This document shows, one piece after another, positions 17,592 through 25,778 of a stretch of DNA of 64,000 bases. A program made the translations under genes and the position numbers. The notes below the pieces were generated by a model. The model searched no databases, was not told the DNA's origin, and worked only from the letters and a program-made list of their open reading frames with translations. Position 1 is the first letter of the stretch. The number at the start of each line of letters is the position of its first letter. Source of the DNA: Demequina globuliformis (GTDB lineage: Bacteria; Actinomycetota; Actinomycetes; Actinomycetales; Demequinaceae); NCBI RefSeq assembly GCF_000975155.1, contig NZ_BBRG01000001.1:1595647-1659646 (forward strand), read 5' to 3'.

Positions 17592-18743
17592 TTACAGAGC
17601 CTTGTCCGTCTGCACGGCGGCCGAGAGGCGGTCACCGCTTGCGGAGGAGAACACGTGCTGCTCGCCCTCGCGGATCTTGACCCACACCGAGTCGCCCTTC
17701 TTGGGGACATCGCGGGGGTCAATGCGGACAATGACCTCGGAGTCGCCTGCGTCGAAGTGGATCTCGCCGGCGCCGGGGGCGTCGGTGGGGATCGAGCCGT
17801 AGACGTATGCGTCCGAGCCCAGCTCCTCGACCACATCCACCTGGATGGGGAAGGCGCCGTCGGAGTTGGGGGCAACACGGTCGAGCGACTCGGGGCGGAA
17901 GCCCACGACCACGCGGTTGTTGTCCTCAGCCTTGAGGCCGGCGAGGGCCTGACGGCTCAGGGCCACCTGGCTGTTGCCGATCTGGGCGAAGTCGCCGTTG
18001 ACCGAGTAGGTGCCGATGTTCATGGCGGGGGAGCCGATGAAGCCGGCGACGAACACGTTCGCGGGGGCGTCGTACATGTCGCGAGGCGAGCCCACCTGCT
18101 GGAGCAGGCCATCCTTGAGGACCGCGATGCGGTCACCCATGGTCAGTGCCTCGACCTGGTCGTGCGTGACGTAGACGGTGGTGGTGCCCAGGCGGCGCTG
18201 CAGTGCGGCGATCTGGGTACGGGTCTGGACACGCAGCTTCGCGTCAAGGTTCGACAGCGGCTCGTCCATGAGGAACACCTGGGGCTGACGGACAATGGCG
18301 CGGCCCATGGCCACACGCTGACGCTGACCACCGGACAGTGCCTTGGGCTTGCGGTCCAGGTACTCGGTGAGGTCCAGGATCTTCGCGGCGGCCTCGACAC
18401 GCTCGCGGATCTCCGACTTGTCGACCTTGGCAATCTTGAGCGCGAAGCCCATGTTGTCTGCCACCGTCATGTGGGGGTACAGCGCGTAGGACTGGAACAC
18501 CATCGCGATGTCGCGGTCCTTGGGCTGAACGTGAGTCACGTCGCGGTCGCCAACCCAGATGGATCCGGCGTCGATGTCCTCGAGGCCTGCGAGCATGCGC
18601 AGGGAGGTCGACTTACCGCAACCGGAGGGGCCAACGAGGACGAGGAACTCGCCGTCGGCAATGTCGAGCTCAAGCGCGTCAACGGCCGGGCGCTCCGTGC
18701 CCGGGTAGATGCGCGAAGCCTTGTCGTATGTAACGGTGGCCAT
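17592..18743 (-). CDS. Sugar ABC transporter ATP-binding protein (MsiK/UgpC type)
   Basis: A 383-residue ATPase of the CUT1 sugar-importer class. Walker [11 protein letters not shown]-loop VFQSYALYPHMTV, signature LSGGQRQRVAMGRAI, Walker B VFLMDEPLSNLD, and a full C-terminal regulatory OB domain (about 240-383) with RPESLDRV. No permease or binding protein is nearby. MsiK in Streptomyces is a well-known shared ATPase serving several unlinked sugar importers, and this solitary gene fits that role. MATVTYDKAS at 18743 is chosen over an ATG five codons upstream for the GAAGGGA ribosome site. The leader holds the palindrome CTGGCA-N6-TGCCAG at 18758-18775, a possible operator. Confidence 0.88.
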   Translation of the reverse strand: MATVTYDKASRIYPGTERPAVDALELDIADGEFLVLVGPSGCGKSTSLRMLAGLEDIDAGSIWVGDRDVTHVQPKDRDIAMVFQSYALYPHMTVADNMGFALKIAKVDKSEIRERVEAAAKILDLTEYLDRKPKALSGGQRQRVAMGRAIVRQPQVFLMDEPLSNLDAKLRVQTRTQIAALQRRLGTTTVYVTHDQVEALTMGDRIAVLKDGLLQQVGSPRDMYDAPANVFVAGFIGSPAMNIGTYSVNGDFAQIGNSQVALSRQALAGLKAEDNNRVVVGFRPESLDRVAPNSDGAFPIQVDVVEELGSDAYVYGSIPTDAPGAGEIHFDAGDSEVIVRIDPRDVPKKGDSVWVKIREGEQHVFSSASGDRLSAAVQTDKAL

Positions 18744-18898
18744 GAAAGGTCCCTTCACTGGCAGGTACGTGCCAGACGATCCGTGGTGAAGAGTGCCGGT
18801 GTGGTGTCCACAATGACACTAACCACAACAAGGTTTGCTGCGGTTAGGGGCCATCATTCCATACGCAATAGTTCAGAACCAACCTCCCTGGCTGTAGC

Positions 18899-20503
18899 GT
18901 GAGTGCCATGGCAGGCGTGGTTCGCGAGACGGGCGAAGAGATAGGCGGCTACCGCATTGTCGACCAGTTGGGTCGCGGTGGTTCAGGCGCGGTCTACAAG
19001 GTCGTCGACGGTGGCGGAGCCGAGGCCGCCTTGAAGCTCGTGGACGCTCGTGCCGACACCGTTGCCGCGGAACGACTCGCTCGAGAGGTCCGCGCTCTTC
19101 AATCCCTGGAGCACCCCGCCGTGCCGGCCGTGCTTGACGCTGAGCTCGACGGCGACGAGACGTTTGTGGTCTTTGAGTACATCCCTGGCGTCAGCTTGTG
19201 GGACTACATCCAGCGAGAAGGGCCGATGCGCGGGGACCAGTTGGCGCACTTCGCTGACAGAACTGCGTCTGCTTTGGAGGCGGTGCACGCCACTGGGGCC
19301 GTTCACCGTGATGTCACGCCCTCGAACATCATGATGGGGCCTGATGGCCCGGTGCTGATCGACTTTGGCTTGGCTCACAAGACGACCGACCACCGCCTGA
19401 CGCAGGAGGGGCTGGTGTCTGGCACCGCGGGGTACGTGGCGCCAGAGGTGATTGACGGCATGGAGCCAGGCGCGGACGCAGACCGGTGGGCCTGGGCGGC
19501 AACAGTGGCGTTCGCGATGACGGGCAAGGCGCCGTTCGGCTCGGGCACTGGCGCGATTTCCCGCACGCTTGAGACCACTGTTGACCTTCCCGACGAGCCG
19601 GGGGCCGATGCTCTCAGGGCCGCGCTCGGTCGCGACGTGTCCGTGCGACCTGGGCCGCGTGACGTCGTGGCGGCGCTGCGCGGCGCGACCGTGGTCTTGC
19701 CGGTCGCCGAGGCGGCGCCGACCGCCGTCGCGGCCGTCGCGCCCACCGCCGTGATGGGCGCGAACGCCACGGCAAGTCCCGAGACATTCGACGCCGCGGC
19801 TTTCGGTGCGACCACCGGAGGAGACGCCCAGGACGACCTCGATGAAGACCAGACCTACGAGGACGAGCAGTGGACTGACTCTGATGAGGTCGAGGTCGAT
19901 GACCTTCTCGCGGCCGCTCCACGGCGCAAACTGATGATCGCCGCACTGACTGTTGCCACGGCATCGGCCGCAGCGCTGGCGCCGTTTATCGCGTTCTTCG
20001 TGATGGTACTGACGACCATCGTGGTCCGCGCCGTGCAGCGGCGCGCGCTCGCGCTCGCGACCGCGCGCGCCAGGCGAGGGCAACGTCGCGGAGACGCGGC
20101 CCTGCATACGATTGGCCTGCCATGGCACCTGTTGCGCGCGGCAGGGGAGGCGCTGCCGTCGATCCTCTTGGCCGCCGCAGTCGGCGTAGGCGTCGGCACT
20201 TTGGGATGGTGGCTCGTCAGCGCTGAGTACGTAGCCGGCGCCAGCAATGAGGCGCAGGTATGGGGACACGGAGTCGCGCTGTTCGCCGGGGGGCTCGCGG
20301 CTGCTGCCACGATGTGGTGGGGGCCGTGGAGCGAACTGTCTCGCGAGGGTGCGCACCGCCTGGCCGCCGCCGTCGCGCCGTCTCGCGGCCCCATCGTCGC
20401 CTGGGTGATTGTGTCCGCGGTTGCCATCGCTGTCGTGGTGTTGTCTGTCTATCTTTTGACGGAACCAGTGTGGTGGCCGGCTCCCGGCCAGCCGATTGCG
20501 TAA
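18899..20503 (+). CDS. Membrane-anchored serine/threonine protein kinase with atypical catalytic loop
   Basis: A 534-residue eukaryotic-like kinase. The kinase domain (about 17-260) has the glycine loop LGRGGSGAVYKV, the ATP lysine in AALKLVD, DFGLA and GTAGYVAPEV. The catalytic loop reads HRDVTPSN, so the usual lysine (HRDxKPxN) is threonine. A Pro/Ala-rich then acidic linker (260-345) leads to four hydrophobic segments (about 350-525), an unusual C-terminal multi-pass region instead of the common single span plus PASTA repeats. Possible starts are GTG 18899 or ATG 18908; neither has a clear ribosome site. Divergent from the ABC ATPase. The kinase may be weakly active. Confidence 0.85.
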   Translation: MSAMAGVVRETGEEIGGYRIVDQLGRGGSGAVYKVVDGGGAEAALKLVDARADTVAAERLAREVRALQSLEHPAVPAVLDAELDGDETFVVFEYIPGVSLWDYIQREGPMRGDQLAHFADRTASALEAVHATGAVHRDVTPSNIMMGPDGPVLIDFGLAHKTTDHRLTQEGLVSGTAGYVAPEVIDGMEPGADADRWAWAATVAFAMTGKAPFGSGTGAISRTLETTVDLPDEPGADALRAALGRDVSVRPGPRDVVAALRGATVVLPVAEAAPTAVAAVAPTAVMGANATASPETFDAAAFGATTGGDAQDDLDEDQTYEDEQWTDSDEVEVDDLLAAAPRRKLMIAALTVATASAAALAPFIAFFVMVLTTIVVRAVQRRALALATARARRGQRRGDAALHTIGLPWHLLRAAGEALPSILLAAAVGVGVGTLGWWLVSAEYVAGASNEAQVWGHGVALFAGGLAAAATMWWGPWSELSREGAHRLAAAVAPSRGPIVAWVIVSAVAIAVVVLSVYLLTEPVWWPAPGQPIA

Positions 20504-20621
20504 CCCCGGCATCGGCCCTGCTAAACGGAACGCGTATGGGGAACCAATTCCACAACCTGTACGTTGGGGCGTCAACGGTGGCCTCACGCGAGGCCGCGAC
20601 TCAGACTGAGGGAGTAACACG

Positions 20622-21134
20622 ATGACGTTTGCGGACCGGTTCCGATCCGTGCAACCGTGGCTGTCGTTGCTCGTCCGCTTGTCGATGGCGGGCATCCTCA
20701 TCTTCGCGGCGATTCCCAAGATTCAGGACATCCCGCAATCCATCATCGCCGTGCGCGCCTACCGGCTCCTTCCCGAGGAGATCGTTCCCTTTGTGGGCAC
20801 TCTCCTTCCCTTCTTCGAGCTTGCGCTCGCCCTATGGCTCATCCTGGGCCTGTGGACGCGCTGGGCTGCGGGTGCGTGGCTCGTGATGATGGCTGCCTTC
20901 ACCATTGGAGTGATCTGGGCGTGGACCCAGGGGCTATCGATCGACTGCGGCTGCTTTGGCGGCGGTGGCGAGGTGGAAGAAGGCGCCACGCAGTACCCAC
21001 TTCACTTGCTAGAGCGAGCAGGATTCATTGCCCTAGGGCTGTTCCTGTTCATCTGGCCCCGTTCCCGGTTCTCGCTCGACTCGTGGATGGCGCCTGCACC
21101 CGCCACGGACGAGCCCGTCGAGATCGACAACTGA
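20622..21134 (+). CDS. MauE/DoxX-family membrane protein
   Basis: A 170-residue four-helix membrane protein. The first span carries VRLSMAGILIFAAIPKI and the third-to-fourth loop contains the diagnostic DCGCFGGGG cysteine motif of the MauE branch of the DoxX superfamily, thought to pass reducing or oxidising equivalents to a periplasmic thiol protein. The next gene, 20 bases downstream, encodes a DsbA-like oxidoreductase, so the two probably form a disulfide relay (VKOR/DsbB-like role for this protein, by inference). AGGGAG upstream of the ATG. Confidence 0.85.
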   Translation: MTFADRFRSVQPWLSLLVRLSMAGILIFAAIPKIQDIPQSIIAVRAYRLLPEEIVPFVGTLLPFFELALALWLILGLWTRWAAGAWLVMMAAFTIGVIWAWTQGLSIDCGCFGGGGEVEEGATQYPLHLLERAGFIALGLFLFIWPRSRFSLDSWMAPAPATDEPVEIDN

Positions 21135-21154
21135 CCCTGAGGTAAGGAATCCCC

Positions 21155-21979
21155 ATGGCCAAGAACAAGCCCCAACCCAGCAACACCAAGGCAGCCCAGG
21201 CTCGCGCTAAGGCGCAGGCTCAGGTGAAGGCAGAGGAGCGCCGGACCGGCATCATCATTGCGGCCGTGTCCGCAGTCGTGATCCTGGTCTTCGGAGGCAT
21301 TGTCTGGTTCATCGTTGAGTCTGGCAAGGTCCCCTCGCTTGACTCCGACGACCTCGCCAAGCCCGCCGCGTCCGACGTTTACGGCGGCATCCCCGTCGAT
21401 GCGACCGGTTCGGTGAGCGCCGACGTCCCCGCCGATCAGCCGCGTGTCGACATCTACCTCGACTTCATGTGCCCCATCTGCAACCAGTTCGAGCAGGTCA
21501 ACGCCGAGGACCTCGACGCATTGCGCGAGGAGGGCGAGGTGCAGTTGTACTACCACCCCATCTCCATCCTCGACCGTTACTCCTCCGGCACCGAGTACTC
21601 GACCCGCGCAGCGAACGCCGTTGCCACCGTCGCCGACCAGGCGCCGGACGCGTTCCTCGACTTCTCCGCCGCGCTGTTCGCTAACCAGCCCACCGAGGGC
21701 GGCGAAGGACTGAGCGACGAGCAGATTGAGCAGATCGCCATCGCTGCCGGCGTTCCCGAGGATGTTGCCGCGCAGTTCGAGAGCCAGGACTTCCGGGCCT
21801 GGGTGAAGGCCGCCACGGACCAGTCGTCGCAGAACTACGTGCAGGGCACCCCGACGGTGCGAGTCGTAGGCCCCGGCGAGGAGTTCTCCGACGTTGACGA
21901 CCAGGACGCGATTCTGCAGCAGTCTGAGGTTCCTTACTTCGAGCCCGGCCAGCTGCGTGCCTACATCGAGGGCCTCTAG
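21155..21979 (+). CDS. DsbA-like membrane-anchored thiol oxidoreductase
   Basis: A 274-residue protein with a short Lys/Gln-rich cytoplasmic N-terminus, one membrane anchor (about 37-57, IIIAAVSAVVILVFGGIVWF) and an extracytoplasmic thioredoxin-fold DsbA domain with the active site CPIC in LDFMCPICNQFEQV and the cis-proline loop QGTPTVRV. It forms or isomerises disulfides in exported proteins. Encoded with the MauE/DoxX protein, which probably recycles it. Two cysteine-containing exported proteins are encoded 0.7-2.6 kb downstream. Confidence 0.92.
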   Translation: MAKNKPQPSNTKAAQARAKAQAQVKAEERRTGIIIAAVSAVVILVFGGIVWFIVESGKVPSLDSDDLAKPAASDVYGGIPVDATGSVSADVPADQPRVDIYLDFMCPICNQFEQVNAEDLDALREEGEVQLYYHPISILDRYSSGTEYSTRAANAVATVADQAPDAFLDFSAALFANQPTEGGEGLSDEQIEQIAIAAGVPEDVAAQFESQDFRAWVKAATDQSSQNYVQGTPTVRVVGPGEEFSDVDDQDAILQQSEVPYFEPGQLRAYIEGL

Positions 21980-22182
21980 CGCGCCCTCTTGATCAGCACG
22001 GCGGAGCACCGCCTGCGCTGACGCTGTTTCCGTTGACCCCCGGCGCCCTCGTGGCGTCGGGGGTCAACGTGCGTTGGGGGCCGGTGAGGTGGCTCGCCGT
22101 GTGTGAGGCGGCTCGTTGATTCGCGTGTGCACCGCACCCCTGCGGATCGGTATCCTGATGCGGCGGCGCGAACGCTCCGCAT

Positions 22183-22255
22183 GCTGGCATGGCGCAATTG
22201 GTAGCGCACCGTACTTGTAATACGGGGGTTGCGGGTTCGAGTCCCGCTGTCAGCT
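22183..22255 (+). tRNA. tRNA-Thr (anticodon TGT)
   Basis: A 73-base cloverleaf: acceptor GCTGGCA pairs with TGTCAGC (one G-T pair), D-arm GGCGCAATTGGTAGCGCA, anticodon stem CCGTA/TACGG around CT-TGT-AA (anticodon 22216-22218), T-loop GGTTCGAGTCC. CCA is not encoded. Confidence 0.95.
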
Positions 22256-22710
22256 CTGACCCTGTCGACGCCCACGTGGGTTCACCGTGCGTCCTGCGGC
22301 GCGTTCTGCGCGCATCACGCGCCCGCGTCCTCGCCCCTCCTTTGTTGCCGCACCCTTAGCTGGTAGAGGCGTGGCGTGCCCGCGCTGGCGGCCCGGCGAG
22401 CGCTTACCACACGGTCAGCAGGGGGGTGCCGAGAAGGTCCCTCATGGGCGCGGTCGCGGGCCGAGTGTGGGCTATCTCATACTTTGTGGTGCTGTGTTTC
22501 AGATTGATATACCTGGTAAAAGCGACTTTGAGTGAGCGTTGGCGAAGTTCGTGAAATTTCTCACATAAACTGCGTCATAGTCCGCAACGCCGGCCGTCTC
22601 TATGTGAGGTAGGTCATAGATCGACCGCCGGCAGGACAACGAAACAGCGCCTGGATTCCCCATCCCGGGGGTCATTCACGTGCGCCCACACAAGAAAGCA
22701 GAAAGACCCC
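22256..22710. other. Gene-free leader with AT-rich island before the SipW cluster
   Basis: 455 bases without a supportable gene. Bases 22481-22580 are 58% A+T by my count, far above the surroundings. Within it are GAAATTTC (22553-22560), an inverted pair CTCACATA (22560-22567) / TATGTGAG (22601-22608), and GTCATAG repeated at 22574 and 22613. These are likely promoter and operator elements of the following secreted-protein genes, and the AT-rich stretch is the kind of DNA bound by Lsr2. Confidence 0.6.
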
Positions 22711-23115
22711 ATGGCTAAGACCAAGAACTCCGCTCGCAAGTACGCCGCCGTGGCCCTGGGCCTGGTGGGTATCGCCGGCCTGTCGCTCGCCTCCGCAGCC
22801 CAGCTCACCGTCAACGAGGACTCTCCGCTCGTGGGCGTGAGCACCGGCGCTGAGTGCGACACCGCCGTAAACGTGGACTACACGACCACCTACGCTGGCG
22901 GCGTGTTCTCGGCCGCCACCGTAGAGGTGTCGGACATCAACGTCGCGAGCCCCGGCGGCTGTGTTGGGCGCGAGCTCATCGTGTACGTGCTCGACGTTTC
23001 CGGTGCGACCCTCGCGGAAGTAAAGACGACCATTGACGCAGCATCCGAGTCGATCAACCTGCCCACGGGTGTGAACGCTGCAGCGGTACGCAACGCCGCA
23101 GTCGCGATCAACTAA
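22711..23115 (+). CDS. Small secreted protein of the SipW-substrate type
   Basis: A 134-residue protein: basic N-terminus (MAKTKNSARKYAAVALG), one hydrophobic stretch ending GLSLASAAQL, then a mature part of about 105 residues rich in Val, Thr and Ala with predicted beta strands and two cysteines (ECDTA, GGCVG) that could form one disulfide. It sits 23 bases before a SipW-type signal peptidase, the standard arrangement for TasA/camelysin-like or alternate-signal-peptide proteins that form fibres or surface layers. I cannot assign a specific family. Strong leader and operator-like repeats precede it. Confidence 0.75.
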   Translation: MAKTKNSARKYAAVALGLVGIAGLSLASAAQLTVNEDSPLVGVSTGAECDTAVNVDYTTTYAGGVFSAATVEVSDINVASPGGCVGRELIVYVLDVSGATLAEVKTTIDAASESINLPTGVNAAAVRNAAVAIN

Positions 23116-23138
23116 CGACATCACCCACCCGAGCACCG

Positions 23139-23729
23139 ATGGCACGCGAGCTGAGCGCACCGGAGACCGGCGGTTCTAGCGACCGCCGGCGCTTCGGCGC
23201 GCTCGGCGCCGTGCTCGGGTGGGTCGTCATTGCGGTCCTCGCGTACTTCATCTGGCCGGCGTCGCTCGGTGGCGGCACCACCGCCATTGTGGTGAACGGG
23301 CATTCGATGGAGCCCACGTACTACACGGGCGACATCGTCGTGGCGCGCGCCGCGGAGCCGCAGGTGGGCGACGTCATCGTCTATAGCACACTTGACCTTG
23401 ACGGGTCCAAGATTGTTCACCGCATCATTGGTGGAGACGGCGTCAACGGGTGGCAGGTCCAGGGGGACAACAACGACTACGTCGACCCCTTCTATCCCAC
23501 GAACGAAGACGTGCTCGGCGTCGCGAAGCTCCACATCCCCAAGCTGGGATTGTGGGCCGCGATCCTGCGCAGCCCCCTGGTGTGGGGCAGCATCCTGCTC
23601 ATCGCCGTGGGCTTCACCATGTGGCCGTCGCGGCCTGAAGAACTCGACGTATCTGACGATGTGTCTGACGACGAGGACGGCTCGTCAGCCGGCATTGCCG
23701 AGCCCTCTGGTGCGGAGGTGTCTCGATGA
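23139..23729 (+). CDS. Signal peptidase I, SipW (ER/archaeal) type
   Basis: A 196-residue membrane peptidase with an N-terminal span (about 20-42), the catalytic serine in NGHSMEPTYYTGDIV and histidine in IVHRIIGGDG, where ordinary bacterial enzymes have lysine; the Ser-His form defines the SipW/Sec11 branch. The aspartate-containing QGDNNDYVDP segment follows, then a C-terminal span (VWGSILLIAVGFTMW) and an acidic tail. SipW-type peptidases process dedicated substrates encoded beside them, here 22711 upstream and 23726 downstream, the latter overlapping by four bases (ATGA). Confidence 0.93.
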   Translation: MARELSAPETGGSSDRRRFGALGAVLGWVVIAVLAYFIWPASLGGGTTAIVVNGHSMEPTYYTGDIVVARAAEPQVGDVIVYSTLDLDGSKIVHRIIGGDGVNGWQVQGDNNDYVDPFYPTNEDVLGVAKLHIPKLGLWAAILRSPLVWGSILLIAVGFTMWPSRPEELDVSDDVSDDEDGSSAGIAEPSGAEVSR

Positions 23730-24619
23730 CGACCCTCGTCGCCACCGGCGCCGCGCGGCGCGTGGCGCTCCTTGCTGCCCTCGTCGCACTCGTGGCGACC
23801 GTCGCCTTCTGGGTCACCCCGGCATCGGCCGCACACCTCACTGTCACGCACGCTCGGATTGCCACTTTCACGGCATCGGCCTGCACTACTCAGACCATCG
23901 GCTTCACCGCACCAAGTGCCTCATCCGCTCAGACGTCGGTAACTGTCACCGGCATCCCCGCCTCGTGTGCGGGTAAAACGGGCCGCGCCGTTCTGGTGAA
24001 CAGCCAGGGCGCAAAGGTCGCCGACCTGACGTGGACCATGGCGTCCGGTTCACAGACCGTCAGCGTTCCCGGCTTTCCGACCGCGAACGTGACTGGTGCG
24101 AAGCTCGTTGCGAATGGGTGGTGGGTGCCCGCGTCGTGGACCGCTCCCGAACCTCCTCCCAACCCGCCCGCGGGTCAGTGCTGGGGCATGCTTCACTCCA
24201 ATGGCCAGCGCGTGCAAGGCACCACGTGTGTGCCAACCTTCACGGCCCAACGCCTTCAGAACCTCGCAGTAGCGAATGGCGGCCCCGGAACCTATCGTGA
24301 CGTCTCGATCCGGACGGATTTCACCCCTGCTGGCTACGTCGTCAACGGTACCTACGTCGGTGAGTATCAGGCGCTTACGAAGTGGCGTGCCACCGTGGAC
24401 CTGACCTCGGCAGCTATCAGCAGCGGCATCAACCTCACCGGACCGGTGTACATCTACTCCGGGCAGAACACGGTGCTAGCGCCAGGCGAAACCTGCTCGA
24501 ACTTGGCCGCTGTCACGTTCCAGGAGTCGGTCCAGGGCAACAACCCGACCGGTGACTTCACCATCAGCAGCGCGCCTATCCCGTGGATGTCGGCGTCGAG
24601 ACTCCTGTGCTCGCGTTAG
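23726..24619 (+). CDS. Secreted cysteine-containing protein linked to SipW
   Basis: A 297-residue exported protein of unknown family. The signal sequence ([20 protein letters not shown], ending AHLTVTHA) resembles alternate SipW-type signal peptides. The mature part has an N-terminal beta-rich Thr/Ser domain, a proline linker ([10 protein letters not shown]) and a C-terminal domain; six cysteines (SACTT, ASCAG, GQCWG, TTCVP, ETCSN, LLCSR) could give three disulfides. Start overlaps the signal-peptidase stop. The 3' end overlaps the convergent ung gene by 44 bases. Both secreted proteins of this cluster may be made by the nearby DsbA pair (inference). Confidence 0.75.
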   Translation: MTTLVATGAARRVALLAALVALVATVAFWVTPASAAHLTVTHARIATFTASACTTQTIGFTAPSASSAQTSVTVTGIPASCAGKTGRAVLVNSQGAKVADLTWTMASGSQTVSVPGFPTANVTGAKLVANGWWVPASWTAPEPPPNPPAGQCWGMLHSNGQRVQGTTCVPTFTAQRLQNLAVANGGPGTYRDVSIRTDFTPAGYVVNGTYVGEYQALTKWRATVDLTSAAISSGINLTGPVYIYSGQNTVLAPGETCSNLAAVTFQESVQGNNPTGDFTISSAPIPWMSASRLLCSR

Positions 24620-25298
24620 CGGTGCCACTGCTGTGCTGGCCCCAGCGGATGGGGTTCGCGCCTTGCTTCTCGAGTAGCGCGTTGACCTGAGAGAACGGCC
24701 GCGAGCCAAAGAACCCTCGCCGCGCGCTGAGCGGGCTTGGGTGAGCGCTCGTGACCACCGGCACGTCGCCCAGCAAGGCACCCGCGGCTTGCGCATCTTT
24801 GCCCCACAAGACGGCCACGAGTGGTCCGCCGCGCGCACCCAGGGTGCGCAGGGCCTGAGCGGTCACCTCTTCCCAGCCGCGGCCCCGATGCGAACCGGCC
24901 TCGCCCGCGCTCACAGTAAGGACGCGGTTGAGCAACATCACGCCTTGGCGCGCCCAGTGGCTGAGGTCGCCGTCGCTCAGCGTCTCCCCGGTGTCCTGCA
25001 TCAGTTCGGTGGCGATGTTGCGCAGTGACCGCGGCATGGGGTGGCCAGGTGCGACTGAGAAGCTCAGCCCCACCGCATCGCCGGGTGTGGGATAGGGGTC
25101 CTGGCCCACGATCACCACGCGCACCGCGTCGAGCGGCACCTGAAAGGCCCGCATGACGCGCGCGCGTTCAGGCAGCCACGTCCGTCCAGCCCGCGCCTCG
25201 GCATCGAGGAACGCGGCCGCGGCGGCGAGGTCCGTGTGGGCGGGCGCGAGCGCGTCGGCCCACTGCGCGCCCAGGTTCGCGGTCCATTGGTCCGTCAT
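24576..25298 (-). CDS. ung: Uracil-DNA glycosylase, family 1
   Basis: A 240-residue base-excision repair enzyme removing uracil from DNA. Catalytic [17 protein letters not shown] (about 70-86), [19 protein letters not shown] and the DNA-intercalation loop [20 protein letters not shown] are intact. [10 protein letters not shown] at 25298 is the start; an earlier in-frame ATG would add 19 unconserved residues. The normal end is near NPIRWGQ; about 18 extra residues ([18 protein letters not shown]) are encoded over the tail of the convergent secreted-protein gene, so the stop codon appears to have been lost and replaced downstream. Confidence 0.95.
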   Translation of the reverse strand: MTDQWTANLGAQWADALAPAHTDLAAAAAFLDAEARAGRTWLPERARVMRAFQVPLDAVRVVIVGQDPYPTPGDAVGLSFSVAPGHPMPRSLRNIATELMQDTGETLSDGDLSHWARQGVMLLNRVLTVSAGEAGSHRGRGWEEVTAQALRTLGARGGPLVAVLWGKDAQAAGALLGDVPVVTSAHPSPLSARRGFFGSRPFSQVNALLEKQGANPIRWGQHSSGTANASTGVSTPTSTG

Positions 25299-25462
25299 GC
25301 GGCCCACCCTAGTGTTGGAGACCGGGGCCGATGCCACAGCGGAGCGGGCCCGCATCTCACCTCAGCGCGGTGCGGCTGCGTAGTCGCAGGCCCAGCGCCG
25401 TTTAGGCTGGAAACTATCGAGGAAACGACGCGGGCCGCGGTGCGCGCGAGAGTGGAAATGAG

Positions 25463-25768
25463 GTGACCGTGACCGACGTGACCCACCTGGAGGCCGCGGC
25501 CGACGACCGCTCATCGCTGTCCGAGCGAGACCGAGCGGTGCTGGAGTTCGAGCGTCGCTGGTGGGCACACGCAGGCGCCAAGGAAGAGGCGATCCGGTCA
25601 GAGTTCTCGTTGTCCGTCACTCAGTACTACCAGGTATTGGGGTCCTTGTTGGAGTCGCATGCGGCCGTGGAGTTTGACCCCATGCTCGTCACCCGACTGC
25701 GACGCCTACGTGCGACGCGGGAACACGACCGGTCGAGCCGCGCTTGGATTGCGCCCGGCGCGCGTTAG
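25463..25768 (+). CDS. DUF3263 protein
   Basis: A 101-residue actinobacterial protein with the DUF3263 core LSERDRAVLEFERRWWAHAG and FSLSVTQYYQVLGSLLES, which looks like a small helix-turn-helix domain, suggesting a transcription regulator (function not established). GTG start at 25463 (alternatively 25469) after AATGAGG. It is followed after 10 bases by the LytR_C membrane protein; this pairing is common in Actinobacteria. Confidence 0.85.
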   Translation: MTVTDVTHLEAAADDRSSLSERDRAVLEFERRWWAHAGAKEEAIRSEFSLSVTQYYQVLGSLLESHAAVEFDPMLVTRLRRLRATREHDRSSRAWIAPGAR

Positions 25769-25778
25769 GGTGTGACCC

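Noticed and set aside
22287..22535. An 82-codon open frame between tRNA-Thr and the SipW cluster
   Set aside because: Composition is Arg/Pro-rich like random GC-rich DNA, it runs into the AT-rich regulatory block, and no ribosome site or similarity is visible.
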